From Microbacterium paraoxydans (GTDB taxonomy: Bacteria > Actinomycetota > Actinomycetes > Actinomycetales > Microbacteriaceae): a DNA stretch of 64,000 bases. The notes under the pieces are model-generated. The model was given only the letters and a program-made list of their open reading frames with translations. It ran no database searches and was not told the origin of the DNA. The position numbers were made by a program, and so were the translations under genes. Positions within the stretch are counted from its first letter, which is position 1, and each line of letters begins with the position of its first letter. The DNA lies in contig NZ_LT629770.1 of the NCBI RefSeq assembly GCF_900105335.1, positions 620,001-684,000 on the forward strand. Direction: 5' to 3'. This document shows, piece by piece, positions 16,749 to 26,687 of this stretch.

Positions 16749-17021
16749 CCCCCTCAGGCTTTCGCGCGACAACAGGCCTCGACGGGAGGGGACGCCTGTC
16801 GCTGCGCGAATGCCTGAGACGATGCGGGCCGGCCGGTTCACTCGAGGGCCCCCGACAGGCGACAGAGCCTGTTCTCGATGACGACTCCTGACCATCGAGT
16901 CCCCCGATCACCGCCCCCGCTGCGTGGGAGACATCCGAGAAAACACGGATGACCCAGGGCTCATAGGAATCACATCGACGGCACAAAGGATCACCACCGG
17001 TCGCGTTCCTAGCCTGATGCC

Positions 17022-18227
17022 ATGAACACGACATCCTCTCCCGCACAGAAACGCCTCGCCTGGCTCTCCGGCCTCGTCCTCGCGGGCGGCCTCGTCTTGA
17101 GCGGCTGCGCGGCCGCCACGACCGCCGAACCGACGACCTCTGCTTCGTCGTCCGCCTCGGCTTCCGCCGCCGCGTCGACGGAAGCCGGAACGACCGCGGG
17201 GACGATCGCCGACACGTCCGCCACTGCCGCGGCCTTCCTCGCGACGCTGACCGACGAACAGAAGGAGACCGTTCTCTACGACTTCGACGACGAGACGAAG
17301 ACGACGTCGTGGTCGAACTTCCCGGTGACCTTCGTGCAGCGGGCCGGTCTGAACCTCACCGACCTGACCGAGGAGCAGCGGACCGCGGCGCTCGCCGTGC
17401 TGGAGGCTCTCCTCAGCGACGAGGCCTACGCCACCGTGACCGGGATCATGGGCGGCGACGAGTACCTCGCCGAGAACAGCAGCAGCACCGAGGAGTCCCT
17501 CGGGCAGTACTACATCGCCTCCTTCGGCGATCCGACAGCGACCGACGGCGCCTTCGAGGTGCAGTTCGGCGGGCACCACCTCGGGATCAACGCCACGCTC
17601 GACGGCAGCACCGACGCGATCACCTTCGCGCCCACGCACCTCGGCGTCCAGCCCGCCGTCTACACGAACGAGGACGGCGAGGAGGTGCAGCCGTTCGATG
17701 GCATCTACACGGACGCCTTCGCGTTCTTCGACAGCCTCACCGCCGACCAGCAGGCCACCCTGACCTCCGGCGATGTGAGCATGTGCGCACCGGGCGACAC
17801 CTGCGATTTCGCCACCGGCGCGGGCCTGTCCGGAGCCGACCTCTCCGACGAGCAGCGGGACCTGCTTCTCCAGCTCATCGCGAACTGGGCCGGGATGAGC
17901 GACGAGGAGACCACGGCCTCCACGCTGGCCGAGATCGAGCAGACACTGGATGACACCGTGATCGCCTGGTCCGGGGCGACGACGTACGACATGAGCACCG
18001 GAGACGGCATCGACTTCTCCATCTCCGGGCCGAAGGTCTACGTCGCGTTCCAGGCGCAGCAGGGCTCCGCGGGCGCCGACGTCGAGGGCGTGACGACGTC
18101 GGGCTGGGGTCACGTGCACACCATCTACCGCGACCCGACGAACGACTACGCGAACAGCGTCACCCAGCAGGCCGCGTCCGGCATGAGCGGTGGCCCGGGT
18201 GGTGGGAGCACACCTCCCGCTTCCTGA
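17022..18227 (+). CDS. DUF3500 family lipoprotein
   Basis: 401 residues. A lipoprotein signal with lipobox LVLSGC (Cys29) is followed by a low-complexity Ala/Ser/Thr linker (about 30-65) and a DUF3500 domain, visible in TLTDEQKETVLYDFDDETKT, SNFPVTFVQRAGLNL, the QFGGHHLGINAT core and GWGHVHTIYRDPTNDY near the end. The His-rich HHLG and HVHTIYRDP motifs suggest metal binding, but no activity is established for the family. The C-terminus is Gly/Pro-rich. It should sit on the outer face of the cell membrane. Confidence 0.85.
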   Translation: MNTTSSPAQKRLAWLSGLVLAGGLVLSGCAAATTAEPTTSASSSASASAAASTEAGTTAGTIADTSATAAAFLATLTDEQKETVLYDFDDETKTTSWSNFPVTFVQRAGLNLTDLTEEQRTAALAVLEALLSDEAYATVTGIMGGDEYLAENSSSTEESLGQYYIASFGDPTATDGAFEVQFGGHHLGINATLDGSTDAITFAPTHLGVQPAVYTNEDGEEVQPFDGIYTDAFAFFDSLTADQQATLTSGDVSMCAPGDTCDFATGAGLSGADLSDEQRDLLLQLIANWAGMSDEETTASTLAEIEQTLDDTVIAWSGATTYDMSTGDGIDFSISGPKVYVAFQAQQGSAGADVEGVTTSGWGHVHTIYRDPTNDYANSVTQQAASGMSGGPGGGSTPPAS

Positions 18228-18326
18228 CCGCGGAGCAGGCCCGTAGCCCCCCGTGCTGCCATGCGTCAACCGCCTCGTCTGCGTCGGCGGCCCGGCGTAG
18301 AAAGGCATCCGACGAAAGGAGACGAC

Positions 18327-18500
18327 ATGTCCAACACGACTCCCCCGATCCCGCCTCTCCCGCCGATCGCCGATGGCGACGCGGAGGACGTCCCGACGCG
18401 CGAGGTCGACGGCGAAGAGGTTCTCGACGAGGACGCCGACGACGCTCAGATCGACAGCGCGGAGGCCGACCGCGCCGCTGTCGTCGGCGACGACGACTGA
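18327..18500 (+). CDS. Small acidic protein
   Basis: 57 residues, extremely acidic after a proline-rich start (MSNTTPPIPPLPPIADGD). AAAGGAGA stands 6 bp before the ATG and a strong terminator follows the stop by 14 bp, so this is a real short gene with its own end. Function unknown. Confidence 0.65.
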   Translation: MSNTTPPIPPLPPIADGDAEDVPTREVDGEEVLDEDADDAQIDSAEADRAAVVGDDD

Positions 18501-18514
18501 CCGGTAAAGCACGA

Positions 18515-18543
18515 AAGGGCACCCCTCACGGCGGGGTGCCCTT
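18515..18543. terminator. Bidirectional terminator
   Basis: AAGGGCACCCC (18515-18525) pairs perfectly with GGGGTGCCCTT (18533-18543) across a 7-nt loop, between two convergent genes. A/T pairs at the base supply a U-run in both directions. Confidence 0.8.
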
Positions 18544-18559
18544 GGTGCGTTCTCGCAGC

Positions 18560-18844
18560 TCAGGTGGCCAGCAGCGGCGGGCGAGAGGGGATCGCGATGG
18601 GTCGCGTGGCCCGGCTGGCACCCTGCATCCGCTCGACCTCCTCCAACACCTCGAACGCAGTGCCATAGCGGATCGCCAGCGGAAGATCGCGCAGCCACGT
18701 GACCTCGACCTCGGTGTCGGCGAGCTCATAGACGCAGGCGACGACATGCCGCGGGTCGTTCTGGGGATAGCGCAGGTCGTTGATCACCCACTCCGACGGC
18801 GTGATGCGGTGAAGCACGAAACGGGGATCAGGAACTTCTGACAT
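18560..18844 (-). CDS. Conserved hypothetical protein (94 aa)
   Basis: 94 residues without signal peptide or membrane helix. The sequence is ordered and mixed alpha/beta (FVLHRITPSEWVINDLRYP, ACVYELADTEVEVTWLRDLP), consistent with a small folded cytosolic protein. I recognise it only as a type common in Microbacteriaceae; no function can be given. It ends at the bidirectional terminator and starts about 110 bp from the end of the SDR gene, on the same strand. Confidence 0.65.
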   Translation of the reverse strand: MSEVPDPRFVLHRITPSEWVINDLRYPQNDPRHVVACVYELADTEVEVTWLRDLPLAIRYGTAFEVLEEVERMQGASRATRPIAIPSRPPLLAT

Positions 18845-18955
18845 CAGTCGGCCCTCCAGGACTCTCTGATGATGAGCCTCTGATACCCCGCGGGGGAAGG
18901 GAAGGGCCTTGACACCCTCTCGCTGAGGTGCAGGAGAATGGAAGGATCGACTCGT

Positions 18956-19645
18956 TCAGCCCTGCGGACGCACCGTGAGATCCGTGAGATGCGCGTCCCG
19001 CGGGAGGTCCAGCGCCGCGAGGATCGTCGTCGCCACGGCTTCCGGTGTGATGAACCGGGCCGCGTCGTACTCCTGACCTTCCTGCTGGTGCACGCGTTCC
19101 TGCATGGGCGTCGCCGTGCGCCCTGGATAGACCGATGTCACCCGGAGGCCGTGCTCGGCCTCCTCCTGCCGGAGCGCATCCGCGAGGGCGCGCAGGCCGT
19201 GCTTCGAGGCCGCGTACGCCGACCACCCAGGGCTCGCCCGGAGTCCGGCTCCGGAGTTCACGAACACCACATGACCCCGCGAGACGCGGAGGACGGGAAG
19301 CAGGAGCCGCGTGAGCTCCGCCGGGGCGACGAGATTGACGGCGAGCTGCTGGTCCCAGAGCGCCGGAGTGAGATCTCCCACCGTGCCGAGGTCGACGACC
19401 CCGGCCGCGTGCACCAGGGAATCGATGCGATCGGGCAGGCTCTGCTTCGAGAGCGCCCAGGAGAGGCGTCCCGGCTGCGCGAGGTCGCCGACCAGCGCCG
19501 AGACCCCTGGCAGCTGCTCGGCGATCTGCCGTGCTCGTCCCGCATCGCGCGCGAGCACCACGACGTCGTCGCCACGCTCCACGAGTCGTCGGGCGAGGAC
19601 CGCGCCTATCCCCGACCCCGCACCGGTCAGCAGGTGCGTGGCCAT
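18956..19645 (-). CDS. Short-chain dehydrogenase/reductase (SDR)
   Basis: 229 residues, classical SDR size. The NAD(P)-binding TGAGSGIG is at residues 7-14, the structural HAAG motif follows (LVHAAGVVD), and the catalytic Ser-Tyr-Lys set is visible as VNSGAGL plus YAASK. The substrate cannot be told. It begins 1 bp after the rsfS stop codon, so it is the last member of the nadD-rsfS transcript. Confidence 0.87.
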   Translation of the reverse strand: MATHLLTGAGSGIGAVLARRLVERGDDVVVLARDAGRARQIAEQLPGVSALVGDLAQPGRLSWALSKQSLPDRIDSLVHAAGVVDLGTVGDLTPALWDQQLAVNLVAPAELTRLLLPVLRVSRGHVVFVNSGAGLRASPGWSAYAASKHGLRALADALRQEEAEHGLRVTSVYPGRTATPMQERVHQQEGQEYDAARFITPEAVATTILAALDLPRDAHLTDLTVRPQG

Positions 19646-19646
19646 G

Positions 19647-20027
19647 TCAGGCGTTGTCAGCCGAGGTCTCGGCGACCTCGAGCGGGATCACCGGGCAGTC
19701 CTTCCACAGACGCTCCAGGCCGTAGTAGACGCGCTCCTCCTGGTGGAAGACGTGGACGATGAGGTCGCCGAAGTCCAGCAGCACCCACCGTGCCTCGGCT
19801 CGCCCCTCCCGGCGCACGCGCTTGTGCCCGGACTCGACGAGACGGTCCTCGATCTCGTCGGCGATGGCGGCGACGTTCCGCTCGCTGTTGCCGGTCACGA
19901 GAAGGAAGATGTCGACGAGCGGGAGCGGTTCGGAGACGTTCAGCGCGACGAGATCCTCACCCCCCTTGGCCACGGCGGCTTCAGCGGCGATGCGCAGCAT
20001 CTCTTCGGCGGTTTCGGGTGATTGCAT
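19647..20027 (-). CDS. rsfS: Ribosome silencing factor RsfS
   Basis: 126 residues. RsfS binds ribosomal protein uL14 and blocks subunit joining when nutrients run short. Family landmarks are DLVALNVSEPLPLVDIFLLVTG, SERNVAAIADEIEDRL, and the W-x-L-x-D-x-G-D-x-x-V-H-V-F motif seen as WVLLDFGDLIVHVF followed by YYGLERLW. The start codon overlaps the upstream gene in a TGATG arrangement, so the two are coupled. The order nadD - membrane protein - rsfS is common in actinobacteria. Confidence 0.95.
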   Translation of the reverse strand: MQSPETAEEMLRIAAEAAVAKGGEDLVALNVSEPLPLVDIFLLVTGNSERNVAAIADEIEDRLVESGHKRVRREGRAEARWVLLDFGDLIVHVFHQEERVYYGLERLWKDCPVIPLEVAETSADNA

Positions 20028-21082
20028 CAGAAGACGTTTCCTGTGAAGGCGATGACCAGGGCCGTGCCCAGACCCAGCGCGAGGGCGCCCGCCACGATGG
20101 CGGCGATCAGCATCAGCCGGTTGCCCTTCTCGGGTGCCGGCGGACGGATCACCTCGCCGGCGGGCTTGATGGTGCTGACGGCGGAACTCGCCGCGATCGG
20201 AGTGGGGGAAGACGCGGGCGGCAGCTCGCCGTCGATGAGGACGGCGTCGACCTCTTTGCCGTCCGTCGTTCCGTGGGCGTGGCCCTGCGAGCCGAGCCCC
20301 TTCGGCAGCTCGTACGACCCCGTGACGAGGATCTCGCCGGTGGAGGCGACCGGACCGGAGAGAGAGCCCTCGCCGGGAGACGGGGTGAAGATCAGCGCGT
20401 TCGGGGCCGAGTGCTGGGTGCCCCCGGAGTCGTTCGAGGTGAGCAGCTCGTCGAAGGAGGGGCGGAAGGGTGCCTGCTCGGCGGGCGTCTCGTCCTGCAG
20501 CACGCCCTGGCCGAAGGTCGGACTGACCGTCGGACGTTCGCCCTGGTCGACATCCTCCTCGGCGTCCTCGTCGAGGAGGTCCTCCCCCTCGGCGGTGTCC
20601 TCCTGGCTGACGCCGAGTGTGACCGCGGGATCCTCAGGCTCGGAATCCGGCGTCTGCGCGTGCTCGTCGGCGAGTGGCACCTCTCCGACCGTGTCGGCGG
20701 CCTGGGCCGCACTGACGGGCTCCGCGACGACCTCGTCGTTATCGATGTCGTCGTCGCCGGAGGCATCCGGCTGCACCGCCGGCTCTTCCAGCGCCTCCTG
20801 CTCCGGCGCGCCGGCGGTGGGAACCGGGACGGTCTTGATCTTCTCCTGCTCCCGCGCCTGACGCCGGGTGAGCGGCGCGGCCTCAGGATCGACAGGAGTG
20901 CCGGCGACCGGGGCGGGCGGAATGACCACGGGCTCGGCGGCACGCGGCAACGGCTGCGAGGGAGCCGCGGCTTCCGCGGCGGCGTTGGCCTGCTCCTCGC
21001 TGATGATCGGGGTGGATCCCGTCAACCGGATCTCCCGCAGCTGCTTCCGCGTCAGCGGACCTCGCTGATCCGATGTGCTCAT
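20027..21082 (-). CDS. Large acidic protein with one C-terminal membrane helix
   Basis: 351 residues. The first half has a basic start ([14 protein letters not shown]) and a short repeat of it ([15 protein letters not shown]), followed by a long acidic, Pro/Ala-rich, probably disordered region. One transmembrane helix ([24 protein letters not shown]) ends the protein, so most of it is cytoplasmic or tail-anchored. The start at 21082 is set by the ATGA overlap with nadD and the longer open frame upstream is only nadD read in another frame. Proteins like this are usual between nadD and rsfS in Microbacterium relatives; the function is unknown. Confidence 0.8.
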   Translation of the reverse strand: MSTSDQRGPLTRKQLREIRLTGSTPIISEEQANAAAEAAAPSQPLPRAAEPVVIPPAPVAGTPVDPEAAPLTRRQAREQEKIKTVPVPTAGAPEQEALEEPAVQPDASGDDDIDNDEVVAEPVSAAQAADTVGEVPLADEHAQTPDSEPEDPAVTLGVSQEDTAEGEDLLDEDAEEDVDQGERPTVSPTFGQGVLQDETPAEQAPFRPSFDELLTSNDSGGTQHSAPNALIFTPSPGEGSLSGPVASTGEILVTGSYELPKGLGSQGHAHGTTDGKEVDAVLIDGELPPASSPTPIAASSAVSTIKPAGEVIRPPAPEKGNRLMLIAAIVAGALALGLGTALVIAFTGNVF

Positions 21083-21681
21083 GCCTTGCTCCGATACAGA
21101 TGATGCTTCGCGATGTACTGGACGACCCCGTCGGGGACGAGGTACCAGACCGGTTGATCGTCGCGGACGCGGTCTCGACAGTCCGTCGACGATATGGACA
21201 GCGCCGGCACCTCGAGCTGGCTGACGTCGTCGCTCGGGAGGCCGTCGATGCTCAGAACGTGTCCTGGGCGGGAGACCGCGACGAAGTGGGCCAGTTCCCA
21301 CAATTCATCATGGTCTCTCCAACTGAGAATTTGCGCCACGGCGTCCGCCCCGCTGATGAAGAACAGCTCGGCGTCCGGGCGCTGCTCCTTGAGGTCGCGG
21401 AGCGTGTCGATCGTGTACGTCGGACCCGCGCGGTCGATGTCCACGCGGCTCACCGTGAACTGCGGGTTGGAGGCCGTTGCGATGACCGTCATCAGATAGC
21501 GATGCTCACTCGGCGTGACGTCGGCCTTCTGCCAGGGACGACCCGTCGGGACGAACACCACCTCGTCGAGATCGAACGAGTGCGCGACCTCGCTGGCGGC
21601 GACCAGATGGCCGTGATGGATCGGATCGAAAGTCCCGCCCATCACGCCGATGCGCGGTGCGCGCGTGGTCGCGGTGCTCAT
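21079..21681 (-). CDS. nadD: Nicotinate-nucleotide adenylyltransferase
   Basis: 200 residues. NadD joins nicotinate mononucleotide and ATP to give deamido-NAD, an essential NAD synthesis step. The nucleotidyltransferase signature [11 protein letters not shown] (residues 15-25) and the C-terminal ISST motif ([12 protein letters not shown]) are present, with the [12 protein letters not shown] segment between. The stop overlaps the next gene by 4 bp. A 73-residue membrane protein gene lies 6 bp upstream. Confidence 0.96.
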   Translation of the reverse strand: MSTATTRAPRIGVMGGTFDPIHHGHLVAASEVAHSFDLDEVVFVPTGRPWQKADVTPSEHRYLMTVIATASNPQFTVSRVDIDRAGPTYTIDTLRDLKEQRPDAELFFISGADAVAQILSWRDHDELWELAHFVAVSRPGHVLSIDGLPSDDVSQLEVPALSISSTDCRDRVRDDQPVWYLVPDGVVQYIAKHHLYRSKA

Positions 21682-21687
21682 GAGGGC

Positions 21688-21909
21688 CTAGTGGCCGTGT
21701 CCCGCCTCGTGGTCCTTGCCGTGCTTCGCCGCCCAGGCCTCCGCCTTCGCCGAGTGGCGGTTCGCGACGTTCTTGTACGACAGCGTCACGAGACCGAGAG
21801 CGGCGAACACGATCGCGGCGATGGCTCCGAAGATCACCGTGTCGAGAGCCACGTTGCCGTGGTGCTCGGTCTCTGCGGCGGCCATCGCGATCTGTGCGAC
21901 GAGGTTCAT
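21688..21909 (-). CDS. Small single-pass membrane protein
   Basis: 73 residues with one transmembrane helix (VIFGAIAAIVFAALGLVTLSY) and a His/Lys-rich, probably cytoplasmic tail ending EAGHGH. It sits between proA and nadD, 6 bp before nadD. I do not know a function; the histidine-rich ends suggest possible metal binding, which is only a guess. Confidence 0.7.
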   Translation of the reverse strand: MNLVAQIAMAAAETEHHGNVALDTVIFGAIAAIVFAALGLVTLSYKNVANRHSAKAEAWAAKHGKDHEAGHGH

Positions 21910-21976
21910 CCTGACTCCGTTCGTGGCGTGCTGTCTCGGGGGTCCTGTGGGGATACAGCGTCCCCCAGTCTAGCCC

Positions 21977-23230
21977 TCACCCGCGGGTCTGACCTGTCCC
22001 ACGCGCGAGCCATTTCGTACTGGTCAGCTCGGAGAGCCCCATCGGACCCCGCGCATGCAGCTTCTGCGTCGAGATCCCCACCTCGGCGCCGAAGCCGAAT
22101 TCGGCCCCGTCCGTGAACCGCGTGGAGGCGTTCACCATCACCACGGCGGAGTCCACCTCGGCCAGGAACCGCTCCGCGCTGCGGGAGTCGGTGGTGACGA
22201 TGGACTCCGTGTGCCCCGTGCTGTAGCGCCGGATGTGGTCGAGAGCGTCGTCGAGGCTGTCGACGACCTTCATCGCGACGTCCAGGCTCAGGTACTCGGT
22301 CGCCCAGTCCTCCTCGGTCGCCGGAATGATGTTGGCCACGAGTCCTGCGACCACGTCGTCGCCGTGGATCGCCACCCCCTCACTCATGAGCGCGCTCGCA
22401 ACGAGCGGGATCAGCCGCGGGGCGGCCTGTCGGTGGACGAGAACGGTCTCGACCGCGTTGCACACGCTCGGGCGCTGCACCTTGGCGTTCACGACGATGT
22501 CGGACGCCCAGTCGTCCGGGGCGCTCTCGTCGAGCAGGATGTGCACGTTCCCGGCGCCCGTCTCGATGGCAGGCACCGTCGACTCCGTCACGACGGTCTC
22601 GATGAGACCGGCGCTGCCGCGGGGCACGAGCACGTCGATGAAGCCGCGGCCGTGCATGAGCGCCTTCGCCCCGTCGCGGCCGAAGTCGTCGACGGTCTGG
22701 ATCGCCTCCGGCGTCACGCCCGCGGTACCGAGGGCGGAGCGCATCACGTCGACGAGCACCGTGTTCGAATCGCGTGCGGCGCTGCCTCCGCGCAGGACGA
22801 CCGCATTGCCCGAGCGCAGGGCGAGGGCGGCGATGTCGACGGTGACGTTGGGTCGCGCCTCATAGATGGCCCCGACCACGCCGAACGGCACGCGCACCTG
22901 TTCGAGAGCCACACCGTTCGGCATCCGGTGCCCCCCGACCACGCGACCCACCGGGTCGGGCAGAGCCGCCACATCGCGGACTGCGGCTGCGAGGGCGGAG
23001 ACCCTCTTCTCGTCCAGACGGAGGCGGTCGACGAGGGATTCGCCGATGCCGTCCTCACGACCGCGCTCGACATCCCGCTGGTTCGCCTCGATGATCCGGG
23101 CGGCATCCGCCTCGAGAGCGACGGCGATGGCTTCGAGCGCCCGCGCCTTGTCGTCGCTGGTGAGGGCGGCGGTCGCTCGCGAGGCCTCCTTGGCCCGCTC
23201 CAGGCGCGTCTGAGGGGTGAGGTCGGTCAT
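21977..23230 (-). CDS. proA: Gamma-glutamyl phosphate reductase
   Basis: 417 residues, normal for ProA. It reduces gamma-glutamyl phosphate with NADPH to glutamate semialdehyde in proline synthesis. Visible landmarks are VPFGVVGAIYEARPNVT in the cofactor domain, LVPRGSAGLI, and the active-site cysteine in RPSVCNAVETVLVH. It starts 9 bp after proB, with which it forms the proline operon. Confidence 0.96.
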   Translation of the reverse strand: MTDLTPQTRLERAKEASRATAALTSDDKARALEAIAVALEADAARIIEANQRDVERGREDGIGESLVDRLRLDEKRVSALAAAVRDVAALPDPVGRVVGGHRMPNGVALEQVRVPFGVVGAIYEARPNVTVDIAALALRSGNAVVLRGGSAARDSNTVLVDVMRSALGTAGVTPEAIQTVDDFGRDGAKALMHGRGFIDVLVPRGSAGLIETVVTESTVPAIETGAGNVHILLDESAPDDWASDIVVNAKVQRPSVCNAVETVLVHRQAAPRLIPLVASALMSEGVAIHGDDVVAGLVANIIPATEEDWATEYLSLDVAMKVVDSLDDALDHIRRYSTGHTESIVTTDSRSAERFLAEVDSAVVMVNASTRFTDGAEFGFGAEVGISTQKLHARGPMGLSELTSTKWLARGTGQTRG

Positions 23231-23239
23231 CCGCCCAGT

Positions 23240-25602
<2,363 letters not shown>

Positions 25603-25619
25603 TTAGCGTGGTGCTGTGA

Positions 25620-25877
25620 TCACTCAGCAGTAGCGACGATGTTGACGACCTTGCGGCCGCCCTTCGCGCCGAACTCGACCGCACCGGCGGCCAGAGCGAA
25701 CAGCGTGTCGTCGCCACCACGGCCGACGTTGGCGCCGGGGTGGAAGTGGGTGCCGCGCTGACGGACGATGATCTCGCCGGCGAGGACCTGCTGACCGCCG
25801 AAGCGCTTCACGCCGAGGCGCTGTGCGTTGGAGTCACGACCGTTACGGGTGGAGCTTGCGCCCTTTTTGTGTGCCAT
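25620..25877 (-). CDS. rpmA: 50S ribosomal protein bL27
   Basis: 85 residues. The start [20 protein letters not shown] and the [20 protein letters not shown] core are diagnostic of bL27, whose N-terminal tail reaches the peptidyl-transferase centre. There is no N-terminal extension of the kind cleaved in Firmicutes. It follows rplU after 18 bp. Confidence 0.98.
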   Translation of the reverse strand: MAHKKGASSTRNGRDSNAQRLGVKRFGGQQVLAGEIIVRQRGTHFHPGANVGRGGDDTLFALAAGAVEFGAKGGRKVVNIVATAE

Positions 25878-25895
25878 GTCCTGGTCTCCTCGGTC

Positions 25896-26204
25896 TTACT
25901 TGATGCCGGTGATCTTGACGCGCGTGAGCTCCTGGCGGTGGCCCTGACGCTTCTTGTAGCCGGTCTTGTTCTTGTACTTCTGGATGACGATCTTCGGGCC
26001 GCGGAGGTTGCCGACGACCTCAGCCGTGACGGTGACCTTCGCCAGCGCGTCGGCGTCGGTGGTCACCGTGGAGCCGTCGACGAGCAGCACGGCGGGCAGC
26101 TGAATCTTGTCGCCCTGGGCAGCCTGAACACGGTCGAGCTGAACGATGGTGCCGACCTCGACCTTCTCCTGCCGGCCACCGGCGCGCACTACTGCGTAAA
26201 CCAC
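25896..26204 (-). CDS. rplU: 50S ribosomal protein bL21
   Basis: 102 residues, normal for bL21. The GTG at 26204 gives the canonical start [17 protein letters not shown], and the C-terminal [19 protein letters not shown] is characteristic. Upstream in-frame codons lie in the leader and have no bL21 character; an AGG-containing site precedes the GTG. It heads the rplU-rpmA transcript from a promoter about 150 bp upstream. Confidence 0.97.
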   Translation of the reverse strand: MVYAVVRAGGRQEKVEVGTIVQLDRVQAAQGDKIQLPAVLLVDGSTVTTDADALAKVTVTAEVVGNLRGPKIVIQKYKNKTGYKKRQGHRQELTRVKITGIK

Positions 26205-26350
26205 TTCATACCTGTTTCGTTGGGGAGCACGCGGCTCCGAGAATCTCACGGGAAGACTGTTGCTTGCATGCGTCGCTGGTACGACGGGCGCGAATGCAAG
26301 ACTCTCCGCTTCGGCCGTCGAGGACGACGCGGCATGCGCACCAAGGGACT

Positions 26351-26379
26351 ACTTTACCGGATGCCGGCTGACCTCGCAA
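26351..26379 (-). promoter_or_regulatory. Promoter of rplU-rpmA
   Basis: On the minus strand TTGCGA (26379-26374) and TAAAGT (26356-26351) are 17 bp apart. Transcription would begin near 26344 and leave a leader of about 140 nt before rplU. No defined leader structure was recognised in it. Confidence 0.55.
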
Positions 26380-26417
26380 AGTGAGCCGGGCGACGGGGCC
26401 GGCCGTAGGCTGACGGA

Positions 26418-26687
26418 GTGACCGTACTCGTCGACGACCCCCGCTGGCCCGCCCATGGACGCCTGTGGGCGCACCTGGTCAGCGACGACAACCTCGACGA
26501 GCTGCACGCGTTCGCCCGCGCGCACGGCATCCCCGCCCGGGCCTTCGACCTCGACCACTACGACGTCCCGGAGGACGCCGTCCCCCGGCTCATCGCCGGC
26601 GGTGCACAGCACGTCTCCGGCAAGGAGCTCGTCCGGCGCCTGATCGCCTCAGGCCTCCGGGTCCGCGGACGCGACCGGCGACACTGA
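26418..26687 (+). CDS. DUF4031 domain protein
   Basis: 89 residues covering a complete DUF4031 domain: VLVDDPRWPAHGRLWAHLVSD at the start, DELHAFARAHGIPARAFDLDHYDVPE in the middle and an RRLIASGLRVRGR end. It is a small soluble protein of unknown function, common in actinobacteria. Its last 39 bp overlap the 3' end of the convergent rne gene, so both coding sequences share DNA and neither can have a separate terminator there. Confidence 0.82.
   Translation: MTVLVDDPRWPAHGRLWAHLVSDDNLDELHAFARAHGIPARAFDLDHYDVPEDAVPRLIAGGAQHVSGKELVRRLIASGLRVRGRDRRH

Noticed and set aside
20027..21301. A longer form of the acidic membrane protein starting at 21301
   Set aside because: The extra 73 codons overlap nadD and are Arg/Pro-rich. 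The ATGA overlap at 21079-21082 gives a natural start.
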